Part shown: positions 10,651-18,659 of the stretch, in pieces | Layout of the letters: every line of letters starts with the position of its first letter | Position numbering within the stretch: position 1 is the stretch's first letter | From: Planococcus maritimus | GTDB lineage: Bacteria; Bacillota; Bacilli; Bacillales_A; Planococcaceae | DNA: 64,000 nucleotides | NCBI RefSeq assembly: GCF_001592825.1 | Contig: NZ_LTZG01000001.1 | Coordinates: 62,001 to 126,000, forward strand | Direction: 5' to 3' | Made by a program: the position numbers and the translations under genes | The notes under the pieces: generated by a model | What the model saw: only the letters and a program-made list of their open reading frames with translations | Database searches by the model: none | Told to the model about the DNA's origin: nothing

Positions 10651-12243
10651 ATGATCGTACCACTGACACCGCTGGACTGGAAACGGCGGGCAGCCAAGTA
10701 TTATCCGGAGAAAGTCGCCGTGATCGACGGTGATAAGCGTTTTACATACCGGGAGTTTGCACAGCGATCTGATCAGTTGGGAACTGCCCTGCATCAGGCA
10801 GGCATCAAGCCACATGACCATGTCGCTGTGATGCTGCCGAACACCCATTATATGCTCGAAGCCTTTTACGGCATCCCAGCTCTTGGAGCGGTCATCGTGC
10901 CGCTTAATTACCGGCTGTCAGCAAAAGACTTGGGCTATATTATTCAACATAGCGATGCGAAGATGCTGATTGTTGATGCGGAATACGCCAAGATACTGGA
11001 AGACATCCAAGGGGACTTGCCCATCGAAAAATACATCATTGCCCCGGCTGAAGGACACGAAACGACTCTTCCCGGTGTCGACTATGAGGCATTTATCGCA
11101 ACAGCGGCTGGCGAGCGCATGCCTTTAGTGGAACTTGATGAAAACCAGATGCTGTCGCTCAATTATACGAGCGGGACGACTTCGAATCCTAAAGGCGTCA
11201 TGCAGACGCACCGCACAAATTATTTGAACGGCGCGAACTTCCTGCATCATTTGGAGATCAAATACGATGATGTCTATTTGCACACCTTGCCGATGTTCCA
11301 CACGAATGGCTGGGGCGGGGTGTGGGCGATCACAGCAGCCGGTGCGACGCATGTGTGCCTTCGAAAAGTCGACCCGCCACTTATCCTTGAATTGTTCGAA
11401 AGCCACGGCATCACCTCACTCTGCGGTGCGCCGACGGTCGTCAATATGCTGGTCAACGAACCGACAGCCAAAGACATTCAGTTGAGTACCTCTATCCGCA
11501 TGGGCACAGCCGGCGCTCCGCCTGCTGCGGCACTCATCGCCAAAGCCCAGCAAACGCTCGGCCTTAACATGATGCATGTTTACGGATTGACCGAAACCTC
11601 GCCGTTTATTTTGTACTGTGAATGGAAAAATGAATTTGATGCACTGGATGCCGATCAACAGGCAAGCATCAAGGCACGCCAAGGAATTGAGTTGGCGTTT
11701 AACGGGGAAACGAAAGTCGTCAACCAAGGCGATGGCAAAGAAGTCGCTTGGAACGGCAAAGAACTCGGGGAAATCATTACCCGCGGCAACGTCGTCATGG
11801 CCGGCTATTACAAAGATCCGGAAAAAACCGCAGAAGCGATACGCGATGGCTGGTTCTACACCGGAGACCTCGCCGTGACACATCCAGACGGCTTTATCGA
11901 AATCCAGGACCGCATTAAAGACATGATCATCTCGGGCGGCGAAAACATTTCCTCGACTGAAATTGAAGGCGTGCTGTACAAGCATCCTGCAATTGCGGAA
12001 GTGGCGGTCATTGCCGTACCGGATGAGAAGTGGGGGGAAGTACCAAAAGCGATCATCGTGCTGCACAAGGGAGCCGAAGCGTCCGAACAGGAAATTCTGG
12101 ATTACACACGGGATCATTTGGCGCGCTTTAAAGTGCCAAAATCGGTCGACTTCGTGGAATCCTTACCCAAAACGGCGACTGGCAAGCTGCAGAAATTCCA
12201 ATTGCGTGAAATGTACTGGAGCGGCGGCAAGAAAATCAATTAA
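10651..12243 (+). CDS. Acyl-CoA synthetase (fatty acid-CoA ligase family)
   Basis: A 530-residue adenylate-forming enzyme that activates a carboxylic acid with ATP and CoA. Motifs in order: P-loop YTSGTTSNPKG (about residue 172), YGLTETSPF, GWFYTGDLA, the hinge KDMIISGGENIS, and the catalytic lysine region KTATGKLQK near the C-terminus. It most resembles medium/long-chain fatty acid-CoA ligases (AlkK/FadD group); chain length cannot be set from sequence. Start ATG with GGAGAGGGG. Single gene with its own promoter and terminator, so likely an independent beta-oxidation or fatty-acid salvage gene. Confidence 0.9.
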   Translation: MIVPLTPLDWKRRAAKYYPEKVAVIDGDKRFTYREFAQRSDQLGTALHQAGIKPHDHVAVMLPNTHYMLEAFYGIPALGAVIVPLNYRLSAKDLGYIIQHSDAKMLIVDAEYAKILEDIQGDLPIEKYIIAPAEGHETTLPGVDYEAFIATAAGERMPLVELDENQMLSLNYTSGTTSNPKGVMQTHRTNYLNGANFLHHLEIKYDDVYLHTLPMFHTNGWGGVWAITAAGATHVCLRKVDPPLILELFESHGITSLCGAPTVVNMLVNEPTAKDIQLSTSIRMGTAGAPPAAALIAKAQQTLGLNMMHVYGLTETSPFILYCEWKNEFDALDADQQASIKARQGIELAFNGETKVVNQGDGKEVAWNGKELGEIITRGNVVMAGYYKDPEKTAEAIRDGWFYTGDLAVTHPDGFIEIQDRIKDMIISGGENISSTEIEGVLYKHPAIAEVAVIAVPDEKWGEVPKAIIVLHKGAEASEQEILDYTRDHLARFKVPKSVDFVESLPKTATGKLQKFQLREMYWSGGKKIN

Positions 12244-12250
12244 GGGACTA

Positions 12251-12292
12251 AACAAAGCGAGCGCCTCCTAAACCGGGGCGCTCGCTTTGTTA
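12251..12292. terminator. Bidirectional terminator
   Basis: AACAAAGCGAGCGCC pairs with GGCGCTCGCTTTGTT. It serves the acyl-CoA ligase (plus) and the convergent TVP38 gene (minus). Confidence 0.88.
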
Positions 12293-12847
12293 TCGTCTTT
12301 GCCTATTTAATTTAGTGGAACTGCGTTTTCGCTTTAGCGCCATTAGCAACATCCCAACGAAACCAACACCGATTACGCCATACAACAGCGATTGCGGCAG
12401 CCAGAAAACCATGCCAAAGGCCAAGGTGATTTCCAACGCCAATGCTGGCAGTTTCCCGATCGAACTCGCCCAAAAGAAAGCCGGTGCGGAAATGGTTGTC
12501 AAGGCAGCGGCGGCGGTCACCGCGCCCGACGGAGCAAAAGGCAAGAGCCGAAATGCAATGACCGCGAAAAACACAGCCCCGTTCTTTTGGCGCAGAAAGA
12601 ATTGAAACCACTGCTGCTGTTGCCAAGCAGACGGAAGGTGCTTGGCGCCGTACCGATACAAGCAAAAGCCGATTAATGCCCCGAAGATTTCGCCGACGAC
12701 AGACAAAGCGCTGCCGCCGATCAACCCAAATCGGTCAAGGTTAATGGGGGTGATGAGGATACTTGGGATGAATCCAAGTGTGCCGATTCCGATATTGAGG
12801 ATCAACAGCATGTAAAACTTCGCGACAGAAAAGAGTTCGCTCATCAT
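12290..12847 (-). CDS. TVP38/TMEM64 family (SNARE-associated) membrane protein
   Basis: A membrane protein of about 185 residues with five or six hydrophobic segments and the DedA/VTT-type core, including the FRLLPFAPSGAVTAAAALT stretch that corresponds to the conserved re-entrant loop region. VTT proteins are linked to lipid scrambling or transport across membranes; substrate unknown. The frame is open to a GTG at 12910 that would overlap the araC-type gene; I prefer ATG at 12847 because the membrane core begins just after it. It follows the AraC-type gene by 34 bases on the same strand, so the two may be cotranscribed. Confidence 0.75.
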   Translation of the reverse strand: MMSELFSVAKFYMLLILNIGIGTLGFIPSILITPINLDRFGLIGGSALSVVGEIFGALIGFCLYRYGAKHLPSAWQQQQWFQFFLRQKNGAVFFAVIAFRLLPFAPSGAVTAAAALTTISAPAFFWASSIGKLPALALEITLAFGMVFWLPQSLLYGVIGVGFVGMLLMALKRKRSSTKLNRQRR

Positions 12848-12881
12848 CTTCGCCCCGCTTTCCCTGTAAATCGCACGCGGC

Positions 12882-13655
12882 TCATCGTTTTGCCTCCAAG
12901 CCTTGCTCACGGCAGCGCTTCGGGGTCATGGCTGTATGGCGTGTAAAGGCAGCGTGAAATTGTGTCACGCTCTTATAGCCGCAACGTTCAGCAATGGCAG
13001 CGACCGTTTCTTCCGTCATCGCCAATAGCTGCTGGGCTCGTTCCATGCGGCAGCTGATGATAAATTGGAGCGGTGTGTGGCCAGAGGCTTCTTTAAACAA
13101 GCGGCTAAAGTGAAATTTACTGAGACCCGCCTCGTTTGCCGCGTCAGCAAGTGAAAAGGATGAGTGGCATTTTTCTTCCATTGTGTGCATAACACCACTC
13201 ATCTTGATTGATTTCACCGGAGGAAGCGGTTGAGGCTGATGTCTCGCAACGGTTAGCCATAACCAATCAATTAGCAGGCGTGCTTTACTGGACAAGGTGT
13301 TTTTGCTTTCAAACTCCCGGGCCAATTCTCTATACAAGGAAGGAATCAAAGCAGCACCAGCAGGGGCCGTGATGCAGATCTTGCCATTTGCTGTAGTGGC
13401 CGTCAGCAACAGCCGATGCCAGCGTTGTTCCTCGCTATCAGAAACTGACCAAGCATGCCACGCGCCTGCTGGAATCAACACAAGCGACCCGCTTTTAATG
13501 ACGTGATGCCCGGTAGGCGTCACTAGTTCGAGTGGTCCCGCTTCGACCCAAAGCATTTCGGTAAGGTGTTGGTGTCGGTGCATCGGAACGTGATAGGAGC
13601 GGCCTCGCGGCAAAGTATTGAATTCAATTGCGTGTAAAGCGAGGGAAGAAGTCAT
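12882..13655 (-). CDS. AraC family transcriptional regulator with cupin sensor domain
   Basis: A 257-residue regulator. The N-terminal cupin domain (MHRHQHLTEMLWVEAG, about residues 25-40) would bind a small ligand. The C-terminal double helix-turn-helix (about residues 155-255) shows ANEAGLSKFHFSRLFKEASG and RCGYKSVTQFHAAFTRHT, the AraC signature. The likely target is its neighbour TVP38 gene or the YeeE gene upstream on the same strand, but no operator could be picked out. Weak ribosome site (AGAAAG). Confidence 0.88.
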   Translation of the reverse strand: MTSSLALHAIEFNTLPRGRSYHVPMHRHQHLTEMLWVEAGPLELVTPTGHHVIKSGSLVLIPAGAWHAWSVSDSEEQRWHRLLLTATTANGKICITAPAGAALIPSLYRELAREFESKNTLSSKARLLIDWLWLTVARHQPQPLPPVKSIKMSGVMHTMEEKCHSSFSLADAANEAGLSKFHFSRLFKEASGHTPLQFIISCRMERAQQLLAMTEETVAAIAERCGYKSVTQFHAAFTRHTAMTPKRCREQGLEAKR

Positions 13656-13819
13656 TAACAGCCAACTTTCTAAACGGGGATTTTGTCAATTATAGCAAGA
13701 AATAAGAAAAAAATCGGAATTATTTCGGGAAAAGACGAAATCTATCTGTTCAAATAGCAAGAATTGATAAAAACCTCGTTCGTTTACGCCAAACGACCGC
13801 AACCGGTTAAAAAGCATAG

Positions 13820-13852
13820 AAAAAAGGCTTCCGATGATCGGAAGCCTTTTGA
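13820..13852 (-). terminator. Terminator of the YeeE/YedE gene
   Basis: A perfect 13-bp stem (AAAAGGCTTCCGA with TCGGAAGCCTTTT), 3-base loop, T-run on the minus strand. Confidence 0.88.
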
Positions 13853-13869
13853 TCGTTCTAGTGCCGTGC

Positions 13870-15129
13870 TTAGCAAACGGAATCGTTGGATTTTGGCACC
13901 GATAAGCCGAACAACGGCCGCAAGTACAAGGCGAAAAACGTGCCGGCCAGTGCCAGAATGCCCCAGATGTAACCGTGTAGGCTGAAAGAGGCGATGCCGC
14001 CGAAATACGCGCCGATGTTGCAGCCAAACGCAAGGCGTGCTCCGTAGCCCATCAACAAACCGCCCACGACAGACGCCCAGAAGTTGCCCATCGTGATTTT
14101 GGTGAATTTGAACAACCCACCTGCAGCTGATGCCAGGAATGCACCCAGGATGACTCCGAAATTCAACACGGTCGTGGAATCCGCGAAAATCGACGACTCA
14201 AGCAAGGCCGCATTGGCGCCTTGCCAATAGCCCCAGCTCGCCACGTCTACGCCGAAAAACGCGGCAATTTTCGAGCCCCATAAGGCAAAAGCGGATGTAA
14301 TGCCCCAAGGAGTGCCGCGTGTCATCAAGGTCAATGCATTCAGTACAGCCAGTGCAATCGCTGCAGCGAACAATGGCCAAGAGCCACGGAAAATGCGTTT
14401 CCACCCAGTTGTTGTCGGAAGCGGCGCCATTTTTGGAGCGCGTTTCTTTTTCTCGATGATTAACGTGATCCAGGCAATAAGACCAAATAACGCGATGGAG
14501 ACGAGCCATGCCCCGCCATATCCGAGCCCTGTTGACGTAGCTAGCGATATGGGTTCAAATGCTGGCAAGTCTTCGGTCCAAAATGGCAGGTGATAAGCAC
14601 CGATCGTTGTCCCAATAATGAAGAACAACAAGGTGATGAACATAACGGAACGTCCGCCGCCGATCGCATACAAGGTTCCGGAAGCGCAACCACCGCCGAG
14701 CTGCATGCCGATTCCAAAGATGAACGAACCGACAACCAAGCTCACGCCGACCGGAGATACATAGCCCGAGACGCCTGTTCCGAAGAAAGAGTAGCCATAT
14801 GCCAGAATCGGGGCAAACAAGGTCACAGCGACTGCTAGCATGAGCATATGCGAGCGCATTGCCTGGCCGTTTCCGACCGACATGAACCGGCGAAAGGCCG
14901 AAGTGAAGCCAAATCGCGCGTGAAACAAGGTGTATCCGAGCAATAGCCCGATGCCGAGCAGTACCGTTTGGGCGATATGCTGTGTGGCGAGCAAATAAAC
15001 GGTCAGTAAAGCGGCGACCCCGATGCCCCCGGCAATTAAAGATTTTTGAGGGGCGTTTAACGCAGTGGTGTCCCGGTAGACGGGATCGTTGACTTCATTA
15101 ACGGGTTGAACGCGAGTGCTAGTCGTCAT
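13870..15129 (-). CDS. YeeE/YedE (TsuA-like) sulfur-compound transporter
   Basis: A 419-residue integral membrane protein with about ten or more hydrophobic segments and the two half-site cysteine motifs of the YeeE/YedE family: GGGCASGTLYAIGGG in the first half and LAFGCNIGAYFGGI in the second. Characterised members take up thiosulfate; in those, cysteines in these motifs relay the substrate. No TusA/TsuB-like sulfur carrier gene adjoins it, so the substrate is not certain. ATG at 15129 has AAAGG nine bases upstream; an ATG three codons earlier (15138) touches the ribosome site and is less likely. Confidence 0.87.
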   Translation of the reverse strand: MTTSTRVQPVNEVNDPVYRDTTALNAPQKSLIAGGIGVAALLTVYLLATQHIAQTVLLGIGLLLGYTLFHARFGFTSAFRRFMSVGNGQAMRSHMLMLAVAVTLFAPILAYGYSFFGTGVSGYVSPVGVSLVVGSFIFGIGMQLGGGCASGTLYAIGGGRSVMFITLLFFIIGTTIGAYHLPFWTEDLPAFEPISLATSTGLGYGGAWLVSIALFGLIAWITLIIEKKKRAPKMAPLPTTTGWKRIFRGSWPLFAAAIALAVLNALTLMTRGTPWGITSAFALWGSKIAAFFGVDVASWGYWQGANAALLESSIFADSTTVLNFGVILGAFLASAAGGLFKFTKITMGNFWASVVGGLLMGYGARLAFGCNIGAYFGGIASFSLHGYIWGILALAGTFFALYLRPLFGLSVPKSNDSVC

Positions 15130-15189
15130 ATAAATCATCCTTTCCTGAGTGAAATAGTAGGAAATAGAATATTATCGTAAAGCAGTCAT

Positions 15190-15452
15190 TATCGAAAGTC
15201 AACGAACGGGCATTTAGTCTTTAAAAGCACAGGGGAGCAGGGTGAGCAAGAAGAATTACTCGAACTAGCGAAGGACTCAATCGTCTGGCATTCAGGGTTT
15301 GTGAGGAGCGTTTTTTGCTTTCTAGGCTGTTTCATTAAGGGGGATGAGATTTTCATTAAAAGAAGTTAAAGCAAATGGGGCGATTCTGCGTTACGATAGA
15401 GCAATAGACCAAACTTTTTGAATGCTTTCATACAGTAAGGAGCCGATGTACT
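15190..15452. other. Intergenic stretch, possible coding remnant
   Basis: No supported gene. On the plus strand a frame from about 15200 to 15371 stays open and reads with ordinary composition (for example EQEELLELAKDSIVW), but has no start codon with a ribosome site and ends in a cysteine-rich, unlikely tail. It may be a decayed fragment or chance. The EamA gene ribosome site lies at 15437-15443. Confidence 0.3.
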
Positions 15453-16343
15453 GTGAACAATCCATTTATTTTCGCTTTTCTTGTTATTGTGACGACCAGC
15501 TTGATGGGGTCTTCGTTTGCGGTCGGCAAAATCGGCCTCGAACACGTCTCGCCGCTGTTGTTGGTAGGGATTCGCTTTACGATTGCCGGCAGCTTGATGG
15601 CGCTGTTCGTTAAGCTGTTCCGCCGCAAACATCCCAAAACGGCTGCTGAATGGCTGCGCGTGTTCTTGATCGGCTTTTTTCAGACGGCCGGCGTCATGGG
15701 CTGTATTTTTCTAAGCCTCCGCACGATCACTGCCGGAGAATCTGCCATTTTAACGTTTACGAATCCCTTGCTCGTTGTGTTGTTTGGAACGTTGGCACTT
15801 GGCATCCGGTACCGTGTCGTGCAATGGGGAGGGGTGCTGCTTGGATTTTTCGGTGTATTCATCACTATGGGCAGCCAAGTGAATATGGAAATCGGCACGC
15901 TGTTCGGTTTTGGCAGCGCCATCTCCTGGGCTATCGGGACTTTGCTGATCAAACAATGGGGCATTCAATTGGATACGTGGGTGCTGACGGCGTACCAGAT
16001 GCTGTTTGGCGGGTTGATCTTACTAATGGCCAGTAGCTTATTGGAAACGCCGACACTTGCGATTAACCCGGAATCGCTGTTCATCATTTTTTGGCTGTCG
16101 ATTCCCGCGTCGATTATTCAATTTGCGATTTGGTTTTTCTTGCTGCAAAATGGCAACCCTGGGAAAGTCAGTGCCTTTTTGTTTTTAGCGCCATTTTTTG
16201 GCGTTTTAACCGGATGGCTGCTTTTGGGAGAGCGGGTCGGCATTTCATTGGTCATTGGCGGGGCCTTGATATTCTTAGGGATTTTCCTAGTAAATTGGCC
16301 TGAGAAGCGGCAGGAAGCGGCGATTCCCAGTAAAGCCTTGTGA
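15453..16343 (+). CDS. EamA/DMT family transporter
   Basis: A 296-residue protein with ten predicted membrane segments arranged as two EamA repeats (roughly residues 5-140 and 150-285), typical of drug/metabolite exporters of the RhaT/YdcZ-like DMT superfamily. Substrate unknown. GTG start at 15453 with TAAGGAG nine bases upstream. Stands alone; a large inverted-repeat terminator lies about 210 bases downstream. Confidence 0.88.
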   Translation: MNNPFIFAFLVIVTTSLMGSSFAVGKIGLEHVSPLLLVGIRFTIAGSLMALFVKLFRRKHPKTAAEWLRVFLIGFFQTAGVMGCIFLSLRTITAGESAILTFTNPLLVVLFGTLALGIRYRVVQWGGVLLGFFGVFITMGSQVNMEIGTLFGFGSAISWAIGTLLIKQWGIQLDTWVLTAYQMLFGGLILLMASSLLETPTLAINPESLFIIFWLSIPASIIQFAIWFFLLQNGNPGKVSAFLFLAPFFGVLTGWLLLGERVGISLVIGGALIFLGIFLVNWPEKRQEAAIPSKAL

Positions 16344-16422
16344 CACCAAGAACGGTGAACTTGGAATGAGACAAGAGACATAAAACTGTATCCAATAAAG
16401 GTAAGTCGCTGTAAAAGCCTAA

Positions 16423-16581
16423 CTGGAGGCAGATCTAGACGCCACATGTAAAAAGCAGAGAATCGTAATTCTTGCTAAAGAAACTGATAAGACGGCTAGA
16501 AAGAATATAAATGAAATTCATGCAGCCCGTGCACAAATTTATTCATTCATAGCACAACAAACCCGAAATCCAAACAGCTAA
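16423..16581 (+). pseudogene. Possible gene remnant without a start codon
   Basis: A frame of about 52 codons is open from 16423 to a TAA at 16579-16581 and reads like protein (RIVILAKETDKTARKNINEI), but a stop lies immediately upstream and no start or ribosome site is present. It runs into the terminator at 16556-16610, as the 3' end of a lost gene would. I do not recognise the family; chance is possible. Confidence 0.25.
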
Positions 16582-16614
16582 CATTCAGCTGAAATGATTT
16601 CGGGTTTGTTTTAA
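16556..16614. terminator. Long-stem terminator-like inverted repeat
   Basis: A perfect 15-bp stem (16556-16570 with 16596-16610) encloses a 25-base loop with T-run after it. It could terminate the EamA transcript or, in the other direction, be part of a bidirectional signal. Confidence 0.65.
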
Positions 16615-16741
16615 GTTGTAGCTAGTCAATCTAACGAAAACCGGCAGAAAACGCGTTTTGATGAGAAAGCCAAAAACTGGCCAGTTTCACTAAAAAATCC
16701 GTTTCGTCTCAATATCAAAAGTATACTTATTAAATGAAACT

Positions 16742-16774
<33 letters not shown>

Positions 16775-16850
16775 TTTAAAAAACGGCTATCAAGAACAAC
16801 TTGCCGGTCCCCATCACCCAGATCTATCAGTTCTTGAAACCGGCTTGTCT

Positions 16851-17219
16851 TTATTTCAAATGCTCGTTCAAGACGCCTTCTTCCAACACTTCGAATTTAT
16901 CTCCGTGCACTTTCTCGATATGCATCTCGCCCCAATGACACAAGGAATCCAAAATGTCTTGCAAGCTCCAGCCGTATTCGCTTAGTTCGTATTCGACTTT
17001 TGGCGGCACTTGGTTGTAGACGATTCGGTTGATGACGCCATCGGTTTCCAGTTCACGCAATTGCTGCGTCAGCATCTTCTGTGTGATGTTTGGCATCAAG
17101 CGCCGCAGTTCGCTCGTTCTTTTCGTGCCGTGTGTCAAATGACAAAGAATCACTGTTTTCCATTTACCGCCGATCACTTCCAATGTGGCTTCTACTGAGA
17201 TATTATATTTTTTCATCAT
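16851..17219 (-). CDS. HxlR family transcriptional regulator
   Basis: A 122-residue winged-helix regulator of the HxlR type. It begins KKYNISVEATLEVIGGKWK, the classical N-terminus, followed by ELRRLMPNITQKMLTQQLRE, the recognition region, and the wing VEYELSEYG. HxlR proteins in Bacillales often sense electrophiles or redox stress and control a neighbouring gene; there is no cysteine near the N-terminus here (the cysteines lie at CHLTHG and CHWGEMH). ATG at 17219 is placed by AGAGGAG. Divergent from an MFS exporter 135 bases away, its likely target. Confidence 0.9.
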   Translation of the reverse strand: MMKKYNISVEATLEVIGGKWKTVILCHLTHGTKRTSELRRLMPNITQKMLTQQLRELETDGVINRIVYNQVPPKVEYELSEYGWSLQDILDSLCHWGEMHIEKVHGDKFEVLEEGVLNEHLK

Positions 17220-17263
17220 TTCATCTCCTCTAATAGGCACTAAAAAGTTCCTACAGCACTTTA

Positions 17264-17275
17264 AAGTACGTACTT
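17264..17275. promoter_or_regulatory. Candidate HxlR operator (palindrome AAGTACGTACTT)
   Basis: A perfect 12-bp palindrome in the 135-base region between the divergent hxlR-type gene and the MFS gene. Operators of HxlR/YodB-type regulators are short dyads containing GTAC-like halves, so this is a plausible binding site. Confidence 0.45.
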
Positions 17276-17354
17276 CCGTTTCATATCCTCATCCCCCATA
17301 CTAGCATTTATCGAACGAAATAGATCGATAAAACCATTATTGGAGGAGAAAAAA

Positions 17355-18578
17355 ATGTCTACAACACAAAAACGAAGTAATTTCGCTCTATTAGCTCTAG
17401 CACTAAGTGCCTTTGCCATCGGAACCACCGAATTCATCAGTGTCGGCCTACTGCCATTGATCGCTGAAGATTTAGGAATTTCGGTTAGTACAGCTGGACT
17501 GACGGTATCTCTATATGCGGTTGGTGTGATGGTCGGTGCCCCAGTCTTGACTTCCCTTAGTTCAAACATGCCCCGCAAGTCGTTGCTGTTATGGATTATG
17601 GTTGTCTTTATCATCGGCAACTTAATAGCGGCGACGGCTTCGACGGTTGGTGTGTTGCTTGCTGCACGCATCATATCCGCATTGGCGCATGGTGTCTTCA
17701 TGGCAATCGGCGCTACGATTGCCGCAGATTTGGTGCCGGAAAACAAACGGGCCAGTGCCATTGCCATGATGTTCACAGGCTTAACAGTGGCGACGGTAAC
17801 CGGCGTTCCTATTGGCACGTTTCTCGGCCAACAATTCGGCTGGCGTTTTGCATTCATGGCCATTGTGATTCTCGGTCTCGCAGCATTTATCGGCAATGCG
17901 TTGCTCGTGCCGAGTGATTTGAGAAAAGCGGCACGCACAACCTTTCGCGATCAAGTCAAACTAGTCACCAATGGGCGCTTGCTATTGGTCTTTGCCATTA
18001 CGGCTCTTGGATATGGCGGCACGTTTGTTGTCTTTACTTATTTGTCTCCCTTGCTTCAGGAAATCACCGGCTTTGCCGCTGGAACTGTCACGATCATTCT
18101 CTTTGCTTACGGCATCGCCATTGCAGCGGGCAATACGATCGGTGGAAAGCTAGCCAACCACAACCCGATTCGGGCATTGTTCTATATGTTCCTCATTCAA
18201 GCTGTCATCTTGCTGGTTTTGACGTTTACGATTCCATTCAAAATCGCCGGCTTGATCACCATTCTCTTAATGGGGTTATTCGCATTTATGAACGTTCCCG
18301 GTCTTCAAGTGTATGCGGTCATGCTCGCTGAGCGATATGTGCCGAGTGCCGTGGATACGGCGTCTGCCATCAATATCGCCGCCTTCAATGCCGGCATAGC
18401 CATTGGAGCGGTGCTTGGCGGCTCTATGGCCGATACGATCGGGCTGATTCATACGCCTTGGATTGGCGCTGTTATGGTCTTTGGTGCTGTCTTGCTGAGT
18501 GCATGGAGCCGTCGTTTGGAACAAGGTCCAGAGCGCAAACCTTCTTTAAATGCTCAAAATCCCCAATCGGCTAACTAA
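17355..18578 (+). CDS. MFS transporter, DHA1 family (AraJ/YdhP-like)
   Basis: A 407-residue, 12-segment major facilitator of the drug:H+ antiporter-1 type. The first segment carries the family signature AFAIGTTEFISVGLLPLIA and the loop LSSNMPRKSLLLW corresponds to motif A in degenerate form; motif C-like GIAIGAVLGGSMAD lies in the second half. Probably exports sugars or drugs. A TTG at 17340 is in frame, but ATG at 17355 has TTGGAGGAG upstream and is chosen. Divergent from the HxlR regulator, followed by a terminator. Confidence 0.9.
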   Translation: MSTTQKRSNFALLALALSAFAIGTTEFISVGLLPLIAEDLGISVSTAGLTVSLYAVGVMVGAPVLTSLSSNMPRKSLLLWIMVVFIIGNLIAATASTVGVLLAARIISALAHGVFMAIGATIAADLVPENKRASAIAMMFTGLTVATVTGVPIGTFLGQQFGWRFAFMAIVILGLAAFIGNALLVPSDLRKAARTTFRDQVKLVTNGRLLLVFAITALGYGGTFVVFTYLSPLLQEITGFAAGTVTIILFAYGIAIAAGNTIGGKLANHNPIRALFYMFLIQAVILLVLTFTIPFKIAGLITILLMGLFAFMNVPGLQVYAVMLAERYVPSAVDTASAINIAAFNAGIAIGAVLGGSMADTIGLIHTPWIGAVMVFGAVLLSAWSRRLEQGPERKPSLNAQNPQSAN

Positions 18579-18598
18579 AATTGGGTTCCACGCCATCC

Positions 18599-18640
18599 AA
18601 AAACCCCATCCTAGAATTGATTCTAGAATGGGGTTTTTCG
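18599..18640. terminator. Bidirectional terminator
   Basis: AAACCCCATCCTAGAA pairs with TTCTAGAATGGGGTTT (one mismatch) around a 4-base loop; serves the MFS gene and the convergent ABC1 kinase gene. Confidence 0.85.
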
Positions 18641-18659
18641 CTATTCTATAAACTATTAT

